Assembly: GCF_050436995.1 (NCBI RefSeq) | Contig: NC_134764.1 | Location: 2,232,001 to 2,296,000, forward strand | Direction: 5' to 3' | DNA length: 64,000 nucleotides | From: Anticarsia gemmatalis | Taxonomy: Eukaryota > Arthropoda > Insecta > Lepidoptera > Erebidae | Notes under the pieces: generated by a model | Databases searched by the model: none | What the model was told of the DNA's origin: nothing | What the model saw: only the letters and a program-made list of their open reading frames with translations | Shown here: piece by piece, positions 36,256 to 46,100 of the stretch | Position numbering within the stretch: position 1 is the first letter of the stretch | How the letters are laid out: each line of letters begins with the position of its first letter | Program-made: the position numbers and the translations under genes

Positions 36256-36779
36256 TTACAATTTAGTGATAAAAATAACCTTAATAATGGTATTTTACGT
36301 GTATAGAAGTAATACCGAAATAATAAGTAAACAAATGATTATAAATTCATTATATAGGTGGACATAGCCAAATTGGTCTGTGTATTGGGAATCTATTAGT
36401 GGATGAACTCTAACCTATAATAAATGAGAAACGATTCACTGAAGCCATTAGCGTTATTGCTTGTTTTATTTTCACCAATAAATTAAATTGTTAAAGAAAT
36501 TAAATTTGATAATCATATTAAGCTGTTATTAGATCGATGTGGGAATCTGGGGGCACGGAAGTGCCCCCGCAAGTCGAGCAAAAAAAAGCGGCACGGCCGT
36601 AACATCCTTTTCTCGAAGCAATTCGGGCTATTTTTGACACCCCTATAATTTCGTTGTGGATAAAACAAGAAGCCTGGATTCTCAGCAACTAATCAGTCAT
36701 TGTATAAACACGGTATATTTAAAATTTCAGTCAATTTGAACTAGTGGTTTAAAAATTACAACTTGTTAAAGTTTTGAAT
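36256..36779. other. AT-rich noncoding DNA
   Basis: No gene. A GC-richer spot at about 36545-36600 includes GGGGGCACGGAAGTGCCCCC, a near-perfect palindrome (GGGGGCAC-GGAA-GTGCCCCC). Confidence 0.45.
36546..36570. repeat. Short GC-rich palindrome
   Basis: GGGGGCACGGAAGTGCCCCC pairs 8 bases on each side of GGAA. It stands out in AT-rich flanks and could form a stable hairpin. Confidence 0.6.
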
Positions 36780-36955
36780 TTTGTCACTCACTGATTCACT
36801 GACTCACTGACTCACTGACTCACCGATCATCAAAAGTCTAAGGTACTTCTAGCAGACTTAGAAGCTTAAAATTTTGAATACAAATAGGGTTTAGTGTCTT
36901 AATCATGGGAAAAATTTAATATTTTCTAATTTCGGTCCAGTTTTCTAAATACACC
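36780..36955 (+). mobile_element. Helitron-like fragment starting with CTCACTGA repeats
   Basis: Several copies of the octamer CTCACTGA form a tandem run at about 36785-36825. It is followed by CATCAAAAGTCTAAGG and AGCAGACTTAGAAGCTT. This resembles the 5' part of the family H2 repeats at 13930 and 48603. The 3' end is not found. Confidence 0.35.
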
Positions 36956-37019
36956 AACTGCAACTATAACTTTGTAATCCCATATAAATGTATAAGATTA
37001 CAAGGTTACATTTGCAGTT
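36956..37019. repeat. 64-nt imperfect hairpin
   Basis: Arms of about 24 nt (36956-36979 and 36996-37019) pair with four mismatches around a 16-nt loop. The left arm opens AACTGCAACT, the right arm ends TTTGCAGTT. Size and shape are compatible with a microRNA-like precursor or a tiny MITE. Confidence 0.55.
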
Positions 37020-37229
37020 AATGAATTATTAATACTGTAGAAGATAAAATAAATAGGTGTAAATAGGTACCTACTTTATGAGGCATAACGGGAGGGGGTA
37101 TAGGGTGGGTAAGGGTGTTTAGCCCATGAAATTGAACAACATTCCCATAGGAAAATATGTTGAATTATGAAAAAAAAAACGTCTTTCCATACAAATTGGA
37201 CTTATGTTCGCTCTACAAAAAGAAGTGAG
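37020..37229. other. Noncoding spacer
   Basis: Includes GGGAGGGGGTATAGGGTGGG at about 37091-37110, a G-rich stretch. No gene. Confidence 0.4.
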
Positions 37230-37701
37230 ATGCCATCAAAAACATTCTGTAAAAACCTCAAGTCTCGCCGTAAAAAGTTGTGAGATCTATATAATACCAA
37301 GTCGTTTAATCTATTTAGTCTCTACTTAAAGGAACTTCTGTCTTAAGTTATTACGTATGTTATTATCATGCCAATTTTAAAAAAAATACCTTTAAAACAA
37401 ATAGATCGACTTGGTCATCGCAAAAAAACACAAACTCGCCATAAACATTTCGGGACCATTAACTTCTTGTCGTGCTGTGTAGTGTGGTACATACTAATAA
37501 TCAAATCATGCGATGGCCAGGTCGGTCTATTTGTTTTAGAGGTACTTTTTTTAAAATTGGCATGATAATAACATACGTAATAACTTAAGACAGAAGTTCC
37601 TTTAAGTAGAGACTAAATAGATTAAACGACTTGGTATTATATAGATCTCACAACTTTTTACGGCGAGACTTGAGGTTTTTACAGAATGTTTTTGATGGCA
37701 T
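37230..37701. repeat. Long inverted repeat, 193-bp arms
   Basis: Left arm 37230-37422 and right arm 37509-37701 are reverse complements over 193 bp without gaps, around an 86-bp spacer. I count five differences, all transitions and all in the loop-proximal 45 bp. No target duplication is apparent (flanks GTGAG and TTGAT) and no transposase is inside. It is either a foldback element or an inverted duplication. A transcript would form a long double-stranded hairpin. Confidence 0.85.
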
Positions 37702-38079
37702 TTGATAATTTTGCGTTGACAATTATATTGATGTGGTTATTTTACTATAATCTTTGCAAGACTTATAAGATATAAGTCTGTTAACGTTTTAACCATTATG
37801 GTTTTAATGTGTAATTAGTTTTCTTTGCGCTTCTGTTAGTTACATACATGCTTACGTTTACTAATAAATTATAGACTGCTGTCGAAATACTTCGTGTGTC
37901 TTTCAATATAAAATAGGGAATTAGAAAAATCCTGCTTTGGTCAATTATGCAAAATGTCACGTTACATAAAACCGTAATTATGAGAAAAATAATGAACAAC
38001 AGCTGAATTCAAATAATTTTTTGCATAAACAAATCCTTTCCAAAGTTGATTTCATTTGGTTGGTACACAAACAAAATTG
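37702..38079. other. AT-rich noncoding DNA
   Basis: Nothing recognisable. Confidence 0.4.
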
Positions 38080-38230
38080 TACATTGTGATGACAATTGCC
38101 CAAACGTAATAGGAGCTCAGCAACGCGAGAGAGTGTCCGACCGTTCATGAAATTTATACGTTAGCAATGCAAATGAATACCAGCCCGCTTCCATGTTGCC
38201 CTGGTAATTTAGCACGACTATCGCTCTGTT
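38080..38230. promoter_or_regulatory. Candidate conserved noncoding island
   Basis: This patch is GC-richer than its flanks, with no open frame. It holds an octamer-type POU word ATGCAAAT at about 38167 and the CCTGGTA motif at 38200-38206 within GTTGCCCTGGTAATTTAGC. The regulatory role is inference only. Confidence 0.25.
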
Positions 38231-39289
38231 ACATGACGTGCTTCCTACCTGTGATAAACATTTAAATTATGCTATCCGTAACGTTGATCAAGGATTATAA
38301 TATTATTTGGTACATATTTGGGGATTCGGTTTTTGTGTTTGATTATTTATTGGTTAGTTATTTGATAAGAATCTAAACGTACTGACTAACAAACTCTCCT
38401 ACCTACAGTATATCTGAACAGTGTACGGTTACATGTTCCCGAAAGTAATATTATTATAACCGTCGTTAGGTCTACTTAAAAAACATTAAACTTAAAAGTT
38501 AAACTTAAAACTCTATATGAAGAAAAAGTCTGTTTAGAGACTTAAAACCTTTTCAGTGTTTAAAGATTACATATAGATCTTAGACTATAGCGTCAGAATG
38601 ATCTATCGCTAACTGATAATGCTTAAGTAAGTTAACAATGGATAGATAGACAATTGAAAACGGCCGTAAGTCAATATGCACTTTTCAGCCGCAGTAAAAC
38701 AAAAAAACTGAGCAGTTATCTTCTCTGTTAATCGAATCGCAACCACATAAACAGTCTTTCAAGCAAACGTATGAATGAAATGCTCATGCAAGCATTGAAC
38801 TCAGTAATAACATACGAAATGATGCCGCATTGGTTTCCTTTCCAATTAATTTAGAACGTACGGATATGTGGAATTGAATTCTATTTAGTGAGCATTGAGA
38901 CCTCGCTGGTATTAAAGCCTTTACGGGTTCAGAAAATACGAATAGATTACATGTTTATGTTTGTTTGTATGTATGTAATCAACTACAGTTTAGTTTGGGT
39001 TTGAAATGTATTAAAACCCAAGTACATAAAGGATTTAGTGAATATTTGGGAGTGTTTTCAACATTTTGTTTAGCTTTTTGGCTTGTTGTAGGTTTTAAGT
39101 TTATTTTACTAAAAACTTTACCTTTAGTTAGGTACGATATTCGGTTTTGATAATCCAGAAAAACTTTTCACAAAAACCCGATAATATTCGAACCAACAAA
39201 CTCTAAAACACCAAACAGCTAATTACGGTAAAAAAATTAAAAAGAAACTAGCGAAATTCTAGTTCGAAATTAAAAAAATATTCACTAAA
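38231..39289. other. AT-rich noncoding DNA
   Basis: No gene or bounded repeat. Confidence 0.4.
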
Positions 39290-39470
39290 GGCGTGTGCAC
39301 ATTAAAAGGCGATGGCGGTGTGTGCTCGGTGAGGTGTCTTCTCTCGCTCGGGCAGGTAATCGCGTTTGATCAGCGCTCATGCGTGAGAGCCGGCGGTGAG
39401 CTGCCGTGCGCGCCCTTACCGACGGTTATTTTTACCCTGCTACGTGCGTATCGGGGTGTCTAGGAAATTA
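39290..39470. promoter_or_regulatory. GC-rich island
   Basis: This is the GC-richest non-repeat patch in the window. It includes GGCGATGGCGGTGTGTGC and GAGCTGCCGTGCGCGCCC. There is no long frame. The minus strand has a donor-like GTAAGG but no matching acceptor. It could be a promoter, an untranslated exon or a GC-rich MITE. Confidence 0.3.
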
Positions 39471-40287
39471 AATGGTTATAAAGTTTGTTAGATCCTATGT
39501 ACCTTTAAAACTGACATGTCGTGTTTGATATATATGTCAGTTTTTGTAAGGTATTTTTAGGTGTAGCGTAAAATTGTTAGCAGAAACATTAAGTTATCGA
39601 TTGAAATTTAAATTTTAATTTAATAATTACTTGTCTGCTTGCTATCTTAATTTAAGACAAAGTGTAGTGCCTGATACATTGTACATATAGTAGGTACAAC
39701 AAATTTAATGTTTTTAAGGAATCTTTTGTTGTCTTGTATAAAAATTTTGTCTCCTGACCTGATGTTGTTTGGCATCAAGGATATCAAAAAGATTATTAAT
39801 TCGAGTAGCTCGTAGGTGTTAATTAGTATAAAGTGTACTAAAATACTCTAATTATAATTGTGAAGGTCAATATAATTAGAAAAATGTTCTCTTTGTAAAT
39901 AGTTTTAATTACTTATACATTAATTATAATATTGATTACGGATATTTAAACATCTTATAATGAATCTTTTGTATATTATCATCATGAAATTATGTGAAGC
40001 CTATAAATATTTAAGTACAAAATAATTAGTATGTAATTTTTAAAGGAATCCAATGATTAGCTTTTCTGCTTCAGATTTAATAAACAATATTATGATATAT
40101 TAACTAATTATTTACGATTTTACCTAAATTAATTTTACGGTAGATATACCAACGACGGTACGTGGCATATTTCTTCAAATTGTAAATACCAGTGTTATTA
40201 AATTATTTAACAACGTGTAAAAAGCTTTACAAACCTAATCGGAAATGTTGTTTTCTTTTACCTATCTTATTTTATTATTGCATTTAC
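39471..40287. other. AT-rich noncoding DNA
   Basis: Nothing recognisable. Confidence 0.4.
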
Positions 40288-40342
40288 AATTGGCCATAGT
40301 TAAACGGAAAGGATCCAACCCACACTATGGGTAAAATGAGTT

Positions 40343-40723
40343 ATGTATACCAAAACACTCCTTGAAGTTAAAATTTTAATATCACGAAAACTTTTTGGGC
40401 AGATAGGGATACTGACGGTGTCATCACAGTATGTGCTTGCAAACTTGTTGTATATAAAACAAAATTTAGGGACTTTCGCAACAAATAGCGATAGACACAA
40501 TTATAACACTAGAAACAGACACAAATTGGTAGGTCCCCATCATCGTTTACACAAGGTGCACAATTCGTTTGTAGGTCTCGGTATTCGTTTCTTCAACAAG
40601 CTTCCCAAGCACATCATGGATTTACCCCTGCCAAAATTCAAAGTTGCTGTTAAGGAACATCTCGTTAGGAAAGCTTATTACAGAATTGATGAGTATCTAA
40701 ACGACAATAGCTCTTGGGATTAG
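40343..40723 (+). pseudogene. C-terminal fragment of a LINE ORF2 (Jockey/CR1-like)
   Basis: The 126-residue frame holds RKLFGQIGILTVSSQY, then HNYNTRNRHKLVGPHHR, then SFVGLGIRFFNKLPKHI, and ends EYLNDNSSWD. The NTRN...PHHRL...(F/Y)xGxxxxNxLP pattern is typical of the region downstream of the reverse transcriptase in Jockey/CR1-type non-LTR ORF2 proteins. The endonuclease and catalytic RT domains are missing because the element is 5'-truncated, as most LINE copies are. The likely true fragment begins around 40385; the upstream residues come from the flanking arm. Confidence 0.65.
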
Positions 40724-41265
40724 TCGCTCGCTTGATTAGGATTCTATGAAATTAGGGAACTTTGCTATAAATTGTATAAACTCAGTAGCAGTAGGTCTAA
40801 ATATTGTAAAATATGGGCAATTAATGATGCAATTAGGTGATGTTACGTACAATTTGATGTTAATCATAAAACTGTCACTTCTTTTTTTTTTTCTTTTATA
40901 TTGTTCACAACCAATGTGCTCACTTGCTGCCCATATTCTTATTATCACATGCTAGTAGGTGCTCCCAACATACGGTACGATCAGAGACTAATAAATAACC
41001 TAGCTATATTCATTTTCCTTATTTGACGTTTAGTCTATATCGCTGATTGTTGGCAGCTCCTCGCATGATCAATTATTGTATCAACCACATTGTAAAACTT
41101 TTGGCGATTGAAAAGAGTGGCCGTGAGTTTCTTGCTAGCTCTTCTCATAAGGCTCCACCCCCTTTCCGAGCTAGTGGTAGATTCAGTAATTGTAACGACT
41201 ATCATAAGTGTCAATATTTGACCTAAATGAATAAATGATTTGATTTTGATTTTGATTTTGAAAAC
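40724..41265 (+). mobile_element. LINE 3' UTR with (TTTGAT)n tail
   Basis: Downstream of the ORF stop the sequence carries GAGTTTCTTGCTAGCTCTTC, AAGGCTCCACCCCCTTTCCG and GAGCTAGTGGTAGATTCAG. It ends AATGAATAAATGATTTGATTT followed by TTTGAT repeats. This ending is characteristic of a lepidopteran LINE family. Confidence 0.65.
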
Positions 41266-41406
41266 AATCCAAGTAAAATTCAAACCCACCATGAAGTTAT
41301 AGTCCTGAGTTAGTCCCAAAGTTAAAGTGATCTGAACTTAAAAGTTAAATATCTCGAAACTACGTCTGTGTGGGTTGGATCGTTTCCGTTTAACTATGGC
41401 CAATTT

Positions 41407-41727
41407 AGGAATTGAAAAATATCTACGCATCCGGTCATCCCATTCATCATTCGTGAAATATTTGAAATATATAATATCCGAAAAAAAATATCACCTATAC
41501 AGCAAATAAATCAACTGAGTACTAGGGCTACATAACGGCACAGGTGTTCGTCCAATATAGCCGCACCTGCATGACCGCGGCCGAGCCTTGAAAAGGGTCC
41601 GCTACTGGCTACCAGGGTGGCATAAAAATAAGTATGTGTTCGAATATTTGCGTGTCATCGGTGTAATTAAAACGTCACTGTCGAGGTGCCGACGATGGTG
41701 AAAGAAAGATTTATACGTTCATAAAAT
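41407..41727. other. Noncoding spacer
   Basis: No gene. A TACCAGG word lies at 41610 in GGCTACCAGGGTGG. Confidence 0.4.
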
Positions 41728-41860
41728 TACGCCTTTCTCCCATGGGGGTATGTAGACACCAAAGTATGCCACTAATCTTGCTACGATACTTTCAAATTTT
41801 GTTTGATTCATTCACATCCGGACACTTTGTCACCACCGGACAGCCGGTTACGAGTATTTA
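41728..41860 (-). mobile_element. RTE-like LINE 3' end fragment
   Basis: The plus strand CCATGGGGGTATGTAGACACC then AAAGTATGCCACTAATCTTG is the reverse complement of the recurring LINE terminus. It continues upstream with ATCCGGACACTTTGTCACC, decayed coding sequence. Confidence 0.45.
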
Positions 41861-41874
41861 TTTAACTATACATA

Positions 41875-42793
41875 CGAGGTGTGTTCAAAAAGTATCGCGA
41901 ATTTTGAATTTTCGCGGGTTACGTATATTTGAATTTGTTTTTTTTTTTGCGGCGTTATGTTGGTTTATATGTCTCTCACTTATGCTGTAAAGTTCGGCCA
42001 TTTGAGATGTTCAGTTAATTCTTGGCAGCTGTTTTGCTTGCACGTGTTTTAGTTCGTCTTCGATTTCCATCTATTCAAAAAAATTTTGCAATGAACTTGT
42101 TAAAAATTTTGAGTGAAAGACGAAATTAAGAGCGCGGATGCATTCTAAATGTTGACTGTGGCATACGGAGAAGCTACTTTCGACAAAAGCAACGGTTTTT
42201 GGTGGTACAAAATGTTTTCAGAAGGCCGAGAAGATGGGAACGTTGAAGAGCGTGCCGCACGCCCGAGCACTTCACTAACAGACGAAAAGCTTTATAATGT
42301 GAAGAAAATGGTGCTGGCCAAGCGTCTAGTCACCGTTAGAGAAATTGCCGAGGACCTAGGCATATCGATAATCTCGTGCCTTTCGATTTTAATCGATAAC
42401 TTGGGCATGAGACATGTCGCCGTAAAATTCGTACCAAAATTGCTCAATTTCGATCGCGACTTCTTGGCCAAAAACAACACACAGATGATACTGCAGTCAC
42501 TGTTTTCCCCAGATCTGGCCTCTTGTGACTTATTCTTATTCTCGAAACTGAAGAGGCCCATGAAAGGATGACGCTACGCCACGATTAAAGAGATAAAGAC
42601 GACATCGAAGAAGGAGCAGAACAAGATACAAAAAAATGATATTTTGAAGTGCTTCGAAGATTGGAAAAAACGTTGGCACTAGTGTATAATATCCCAGGGG
42701 GATTACTTTGAAGGGGGCAAAATAGATATTTACGAATAAATAAAGAATTTTTGAAAAAACACAAAATTCGCGATACTTTTTGAACACACTATG
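41875..42793 (+). mobile_element. mariner transposon, internally deleted
   Basis: Ends CGAGGTGTGTTCAAAAAGTA and onward (left) and, on the complement, CATAGTGTGTTCAAAAAGTA and onward (right) form about 31-bp inverted repeats with three mismatches near the tip. A TA flanks each end (41873-41874, 42794-42795). At 919 bp it is shorter than the roughly 1.3 kb of full mariners, because the middle of the transposase is deleted. The 3' edge touches the 5' LTR of the Ty3/gypsy element. Confidence 0.85.
42131..42739 (+). pseudogene. mariner transposase, deleted and with stops
   Basis: In a single frame the sequence reads KSADAF, stop (TAA 42146), MLTVAYGEATFD, MFSEGREDGNVEERAARPST, TVREIAEDLGIS (helix-turn-helix), LGMRHVAVKFVPKLL, then jumps near 42465 to FLAKNNT and SPDLASCDLFLFSKLKRPMK. 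Further in-frame stops are TGA 42569 and TAG 42680, before DILKCFEDWKKRWH and GDYFEGG. The jump removes the segment with the first two catalytic aspartates of the D,D34D triad; only the SPDL...CD region with the third remains. It cannot encode an active transposase. Confidence 0.85.
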
Positions 42794-42987
42794 TATATAT
42801 CGGCGCAACCACATTAGCTGTCCAGAGAAAGTAGAATAAGTTTGTTTAATAATTTGGTTGTCCAAAATATTAGTTTATAAATCATCAGTTGATTATTTTG
42901 AGTTTAATACGATGTAAAATTAACGTTATTATTGTAATTTCAATACTTAACCTAAAACTTATAAACACGTGCTCGTGCGCCGAGAAC

Positions 42988-43053
42988 TATAAATACGGCC
43001 GCTCTGTAGGCAATCGGCTCAGTTGCACGCCGATCGCCGTACAGTACGGACCT
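42988..43053 (+). promoter_or_regulatory. LTR core promoter: TATA, Inr and DPE
   Basis: TATAAATA lies at 42988-42995. The initiator TCAGTT has its A at 43021. GGACCT at 43048-43053 fits the downstream promoter element RGWYVT exactly at +28 to +33. A partial MTE-like match precedes it. Such spacing is a strong signature of an arthropod Pol II start site. The 3' LTR has the same set at +4989. Confidence 0.7.
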
Positions 43054-43081
43054 CTCTGGGACGTCGTTACGCTGCCCGTTG

Positions 43082-43087
43082 AATAAA
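43082..43087 (+). terminator. LTR polyadenylation signal
   Basis: AATAAA 61 nt after the inferred start site. In the 3' LTR the equivalent lies at 48071-48076, where it would end the genomic transcript. The R region is therefore short, about 80-90 nt. Confidence 0.6.
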
Positions 43088-43131
43088 CGAAGTTTATAAG
43101 TACAAGTGAAGTTTTTCTTAGAAGACCCAAA

Positions 43132-46100
43132 ATGAGTGATCATCATGAGAACCACAATTGTGACGTCAGCAATGCTGACGTCACACTTTTTAAAAACACT
43201 ACGGAGGTCCCTCCTCCGTCATCAGAAGTGGGATTGCAAGAAGCTCTTACCCCAGCTGCTTCATCATCAGCTCTTCCACCTGATCAACTGGAACGAACCA
43301 ACAGCCAGCAACAAGAACCTGTTTTGGCTACCAATGCACCATTGGAAGCTTCACTGCGATCAGGACCACAAGCGTATACCTACCCTGGAATGCAGTTTGG
43401 AGGGATACCACCACAATTCCTGATGCAAATGATGGAGACTATGCAGAAAATGTCGGAGCGCTTATGTGCTCCACCTACTGAAGCAAAAATAAGGATCAAG
43501 GATGTTTACTTACCATCATTCGATCCAGACACTCACATCGGTGTACGAGAATGGTGTCAACATATAGATCAAGCTATTGAAGCGTATAAGCTTGATGATT
43601 TCGATGTACGCATGAAGGTCTGCAGCTTGTTGAAGGGGCGTGCTAAGATGTGGATTGATGATTGGATGGTGACAACCACAACGTGGGAAGAGTTGCGGAA
43701 AAATCTCATCACCACTTTTGAACCCGAAAATAGATACTCCCGGGATATAATCATGTTCAGGGAACATGTTTACGATACAACAAAAGACATCGCGGAGTTC
43801 TTATCACGTGCCTGGATCTTGTGGCGAAGAGTCACCAAAGACAAACTGGGAGACGAACATGCTGTGGAAGCTGTGATTGGATGCATTAATGATGAGCGCT
43901 TGCGTATCGAATTAATGAATGCCAGGGCAACCACTGTCCCTGAGCTCATCTCAGTTGCAACATCGATACGGAAGAAGCGGAGTTATCCAAGCTCCAGTTC
44001 CACACCACATAACAAACGTCCACGTTATTCGGACAATACAGCATCAACTGCAAACTGCCGAATATGTAAAAAGACGAACCACTCCACTAATGACTGCAGG
44101 TTCAAACCTTCGGAGTCTAAACCGGAAACTAGCAATAAAGATTCAAAAATAACAACCACAAACACGACAAATGAAAAACGAAATGAAACAACCACTTGTA
44201 CCTATTGCAAGAGACCAGGTCACACTTATGAAAATTGCTTCAAACGCGAACGTTTGTTGACTTCAAATGTTAATTACGTAGCGAGTGGTAAGCTGGCTCC
44301 TATCTCCATCAAAATAGGTGAAAAGACTTTGCAAGCCATATTCGATAGCGGGGCAGAGTGCTCAATTATCAGAGAATCAATTGCTATGGCCTTACCTGGT
44401 CAGAAGAGACCAGTAGTCAATTATTTGAAAGGGATTGGGCAATTCCCCGCATTATCGTTAACTAAGCTCACGACCGTATGTGTCGTGGATACCATCAGTG
44501 TTGAGCTTGAGTTTTACTTATTGCCCGACTACGAAATGTCAACAGACATTTTAGTGGGTATGAACCTAATTCATAACACTAATCTAAGTGTGATAATCAC
44601 AGCCAACGGGACAAAGCTAATCCGTGAAACAATCGTCAATCATGTGAGTACCAGTTCTTGTCTCTTCAATAACTTGGACTGTGACCTTACGAATAAAGAT
44701 GAAGTTATGCAACTACGACTACTTCTTAATAAATACGAGCACCTGTTCATCCGTGGGTATCCTAAGACTCGGGTCAACACTGGCGAGCTAGAAATCAGAT
44801 TGAAAAATCCTGAAAAATTCGTGGAAAGAAGACCATATCGCCTCAGCCCAGTGGAACGAGAGAAGGTTCGCACCATAATTCAAGAACTTTTGGAAAACAA
44901 AATCATTCGTGAAAGCAAATCTCCCTACTCAAGTCCCATCATACTGGTCAAGAAAAAGAATGGTGACGATCGGCTTTGTGTGGACTTTCGAGAGCTTAAT
45001 TCAAATACTCTACGTGACCATTATCCACTCCCGTTGATCTCAGACCAGATCGACCAGTTGGCAAATGGTAATTTTTATACAAGCCTTGATATGGCTGCAG
45101 GCTTCCACCAGATTCCCATCAGTGAGACCTCCATAGAGAAGACCGCATTCGTCACACCAGATGGACTATATGAGTATCTCACCATGCCTTTTGGTTTGAG
45201 CAATGCTTGTTCGGTCTACCAACGATGCATTAACAGAGCCTTGACATCATTGCTGGGAACAGCTGCACAGGTCTACGTAGATGACGTGTTGAGCAAATGC
45301 AAAGATTTTCCTGAGGGAATCTCGCATTTGGAGCGAATCCTCATAGCACTGCAAGACTCGGGCTTTTCTATCAACGCAGACAAGTGCGCTTTCTTCAAAC
45401 GGTCCATCGAATATCTCGGACACGTAGTTTCTGATGGACAAGTACGACCAAGTCCACGCAAAGTAGAAGCCCTAGTCAAAGCCCCAGTACCCAAAACTGT
45501 CAAGCAAGTCAGACAATTCAACGGTCTAGCTGGATACTTCAGGAAGTACATTCCTGACTTTTCTCGTGTGATGGTACCTTTGTATGAACTAACGAAGCAA
45601 GGAGCAAAATGGACATGGACAGACAAACACGAAAAAGCTCGTAACACAATCATTGAATGCCTATCGTCTGCTCCAGCACTTATGTTATTTCAAGAAGAGG
45701 CGCCTATACTACTATACACAGATGCAAGCAGCCTTGGATTTGGAGCAGTACTGGTTCAGGTGACAGATGGACGCCAACATGCGGTTGCTTTTATGAGCTT
45801 GAGAACCACGGAGGCTGAAAGTCGCTACCACTCCTATGAGTTGGAGACACTAGCAGTGGTACGTGCTATAAAACACTTTCGCCAGTATCTATATGGGCGA
45901 AAGTTCACTGTAATAACAGATTGCAATGCGTTAAAAGCGTCAAAACATAAAAGGGATCTCCTACCAAGGATTCATCGCTGGTGGGCGTTCTTACAAAACT
46001 ACGACTTCGAAGTAGAATACCGCAAAGGTGAACGTCTCCAACATGCTGACTTTTTTAGTAGAAACCCAGTTGAGTTTGCGGTCAATGTTATGACGAGAGA

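Larger units (their letters stand above)
40288..41406. mobile_element. 1.1-kb segment bounded by 38-bp inverted repeats, containing a LINE end
   Basis: AATTGGCCATAGTTAAACGG and onward at 40288-40325 is the reverse complement of 41369-41406, with one mismatch in 38 bp. A 5'-truncated LINE with its 3' end fills most of the interval. No clear target duplication flanks the arms. The simplest reading is a MITE-like DNA element that later received a LINE insertion. Confidence 0.6.
42798..43221 (+). repeat. 5' LTR of the Ty3/gypsy element
   Basis: Organisation: U3 up to about 43020, with a TATAAATA box at 42988; transcription start inferred at the A of TCAGTT (43021); AATAAA polyadenylation signal at 43082-43087; U5 with the gag start codon at 43132. 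It ends CCTCCGTCA. There is no TG at the predicted 5' border, although the 3' end is CA. Confidence 0.88.

Noticed and set aside
37368..37565. 65-codon frame across the long inverted repeat
   Set aside because: It spans arm, spacer and arm, and has no independent coding signal.
42292..42561. 89-codon minus-strand frame
   Set aside because: It is the antisense shadow of the mariner transposase remnant.
43136..43423. 95-codon frame overlapping the gag start
   Set aside because: Out-of-frame shadow of gag, with no conserved features.
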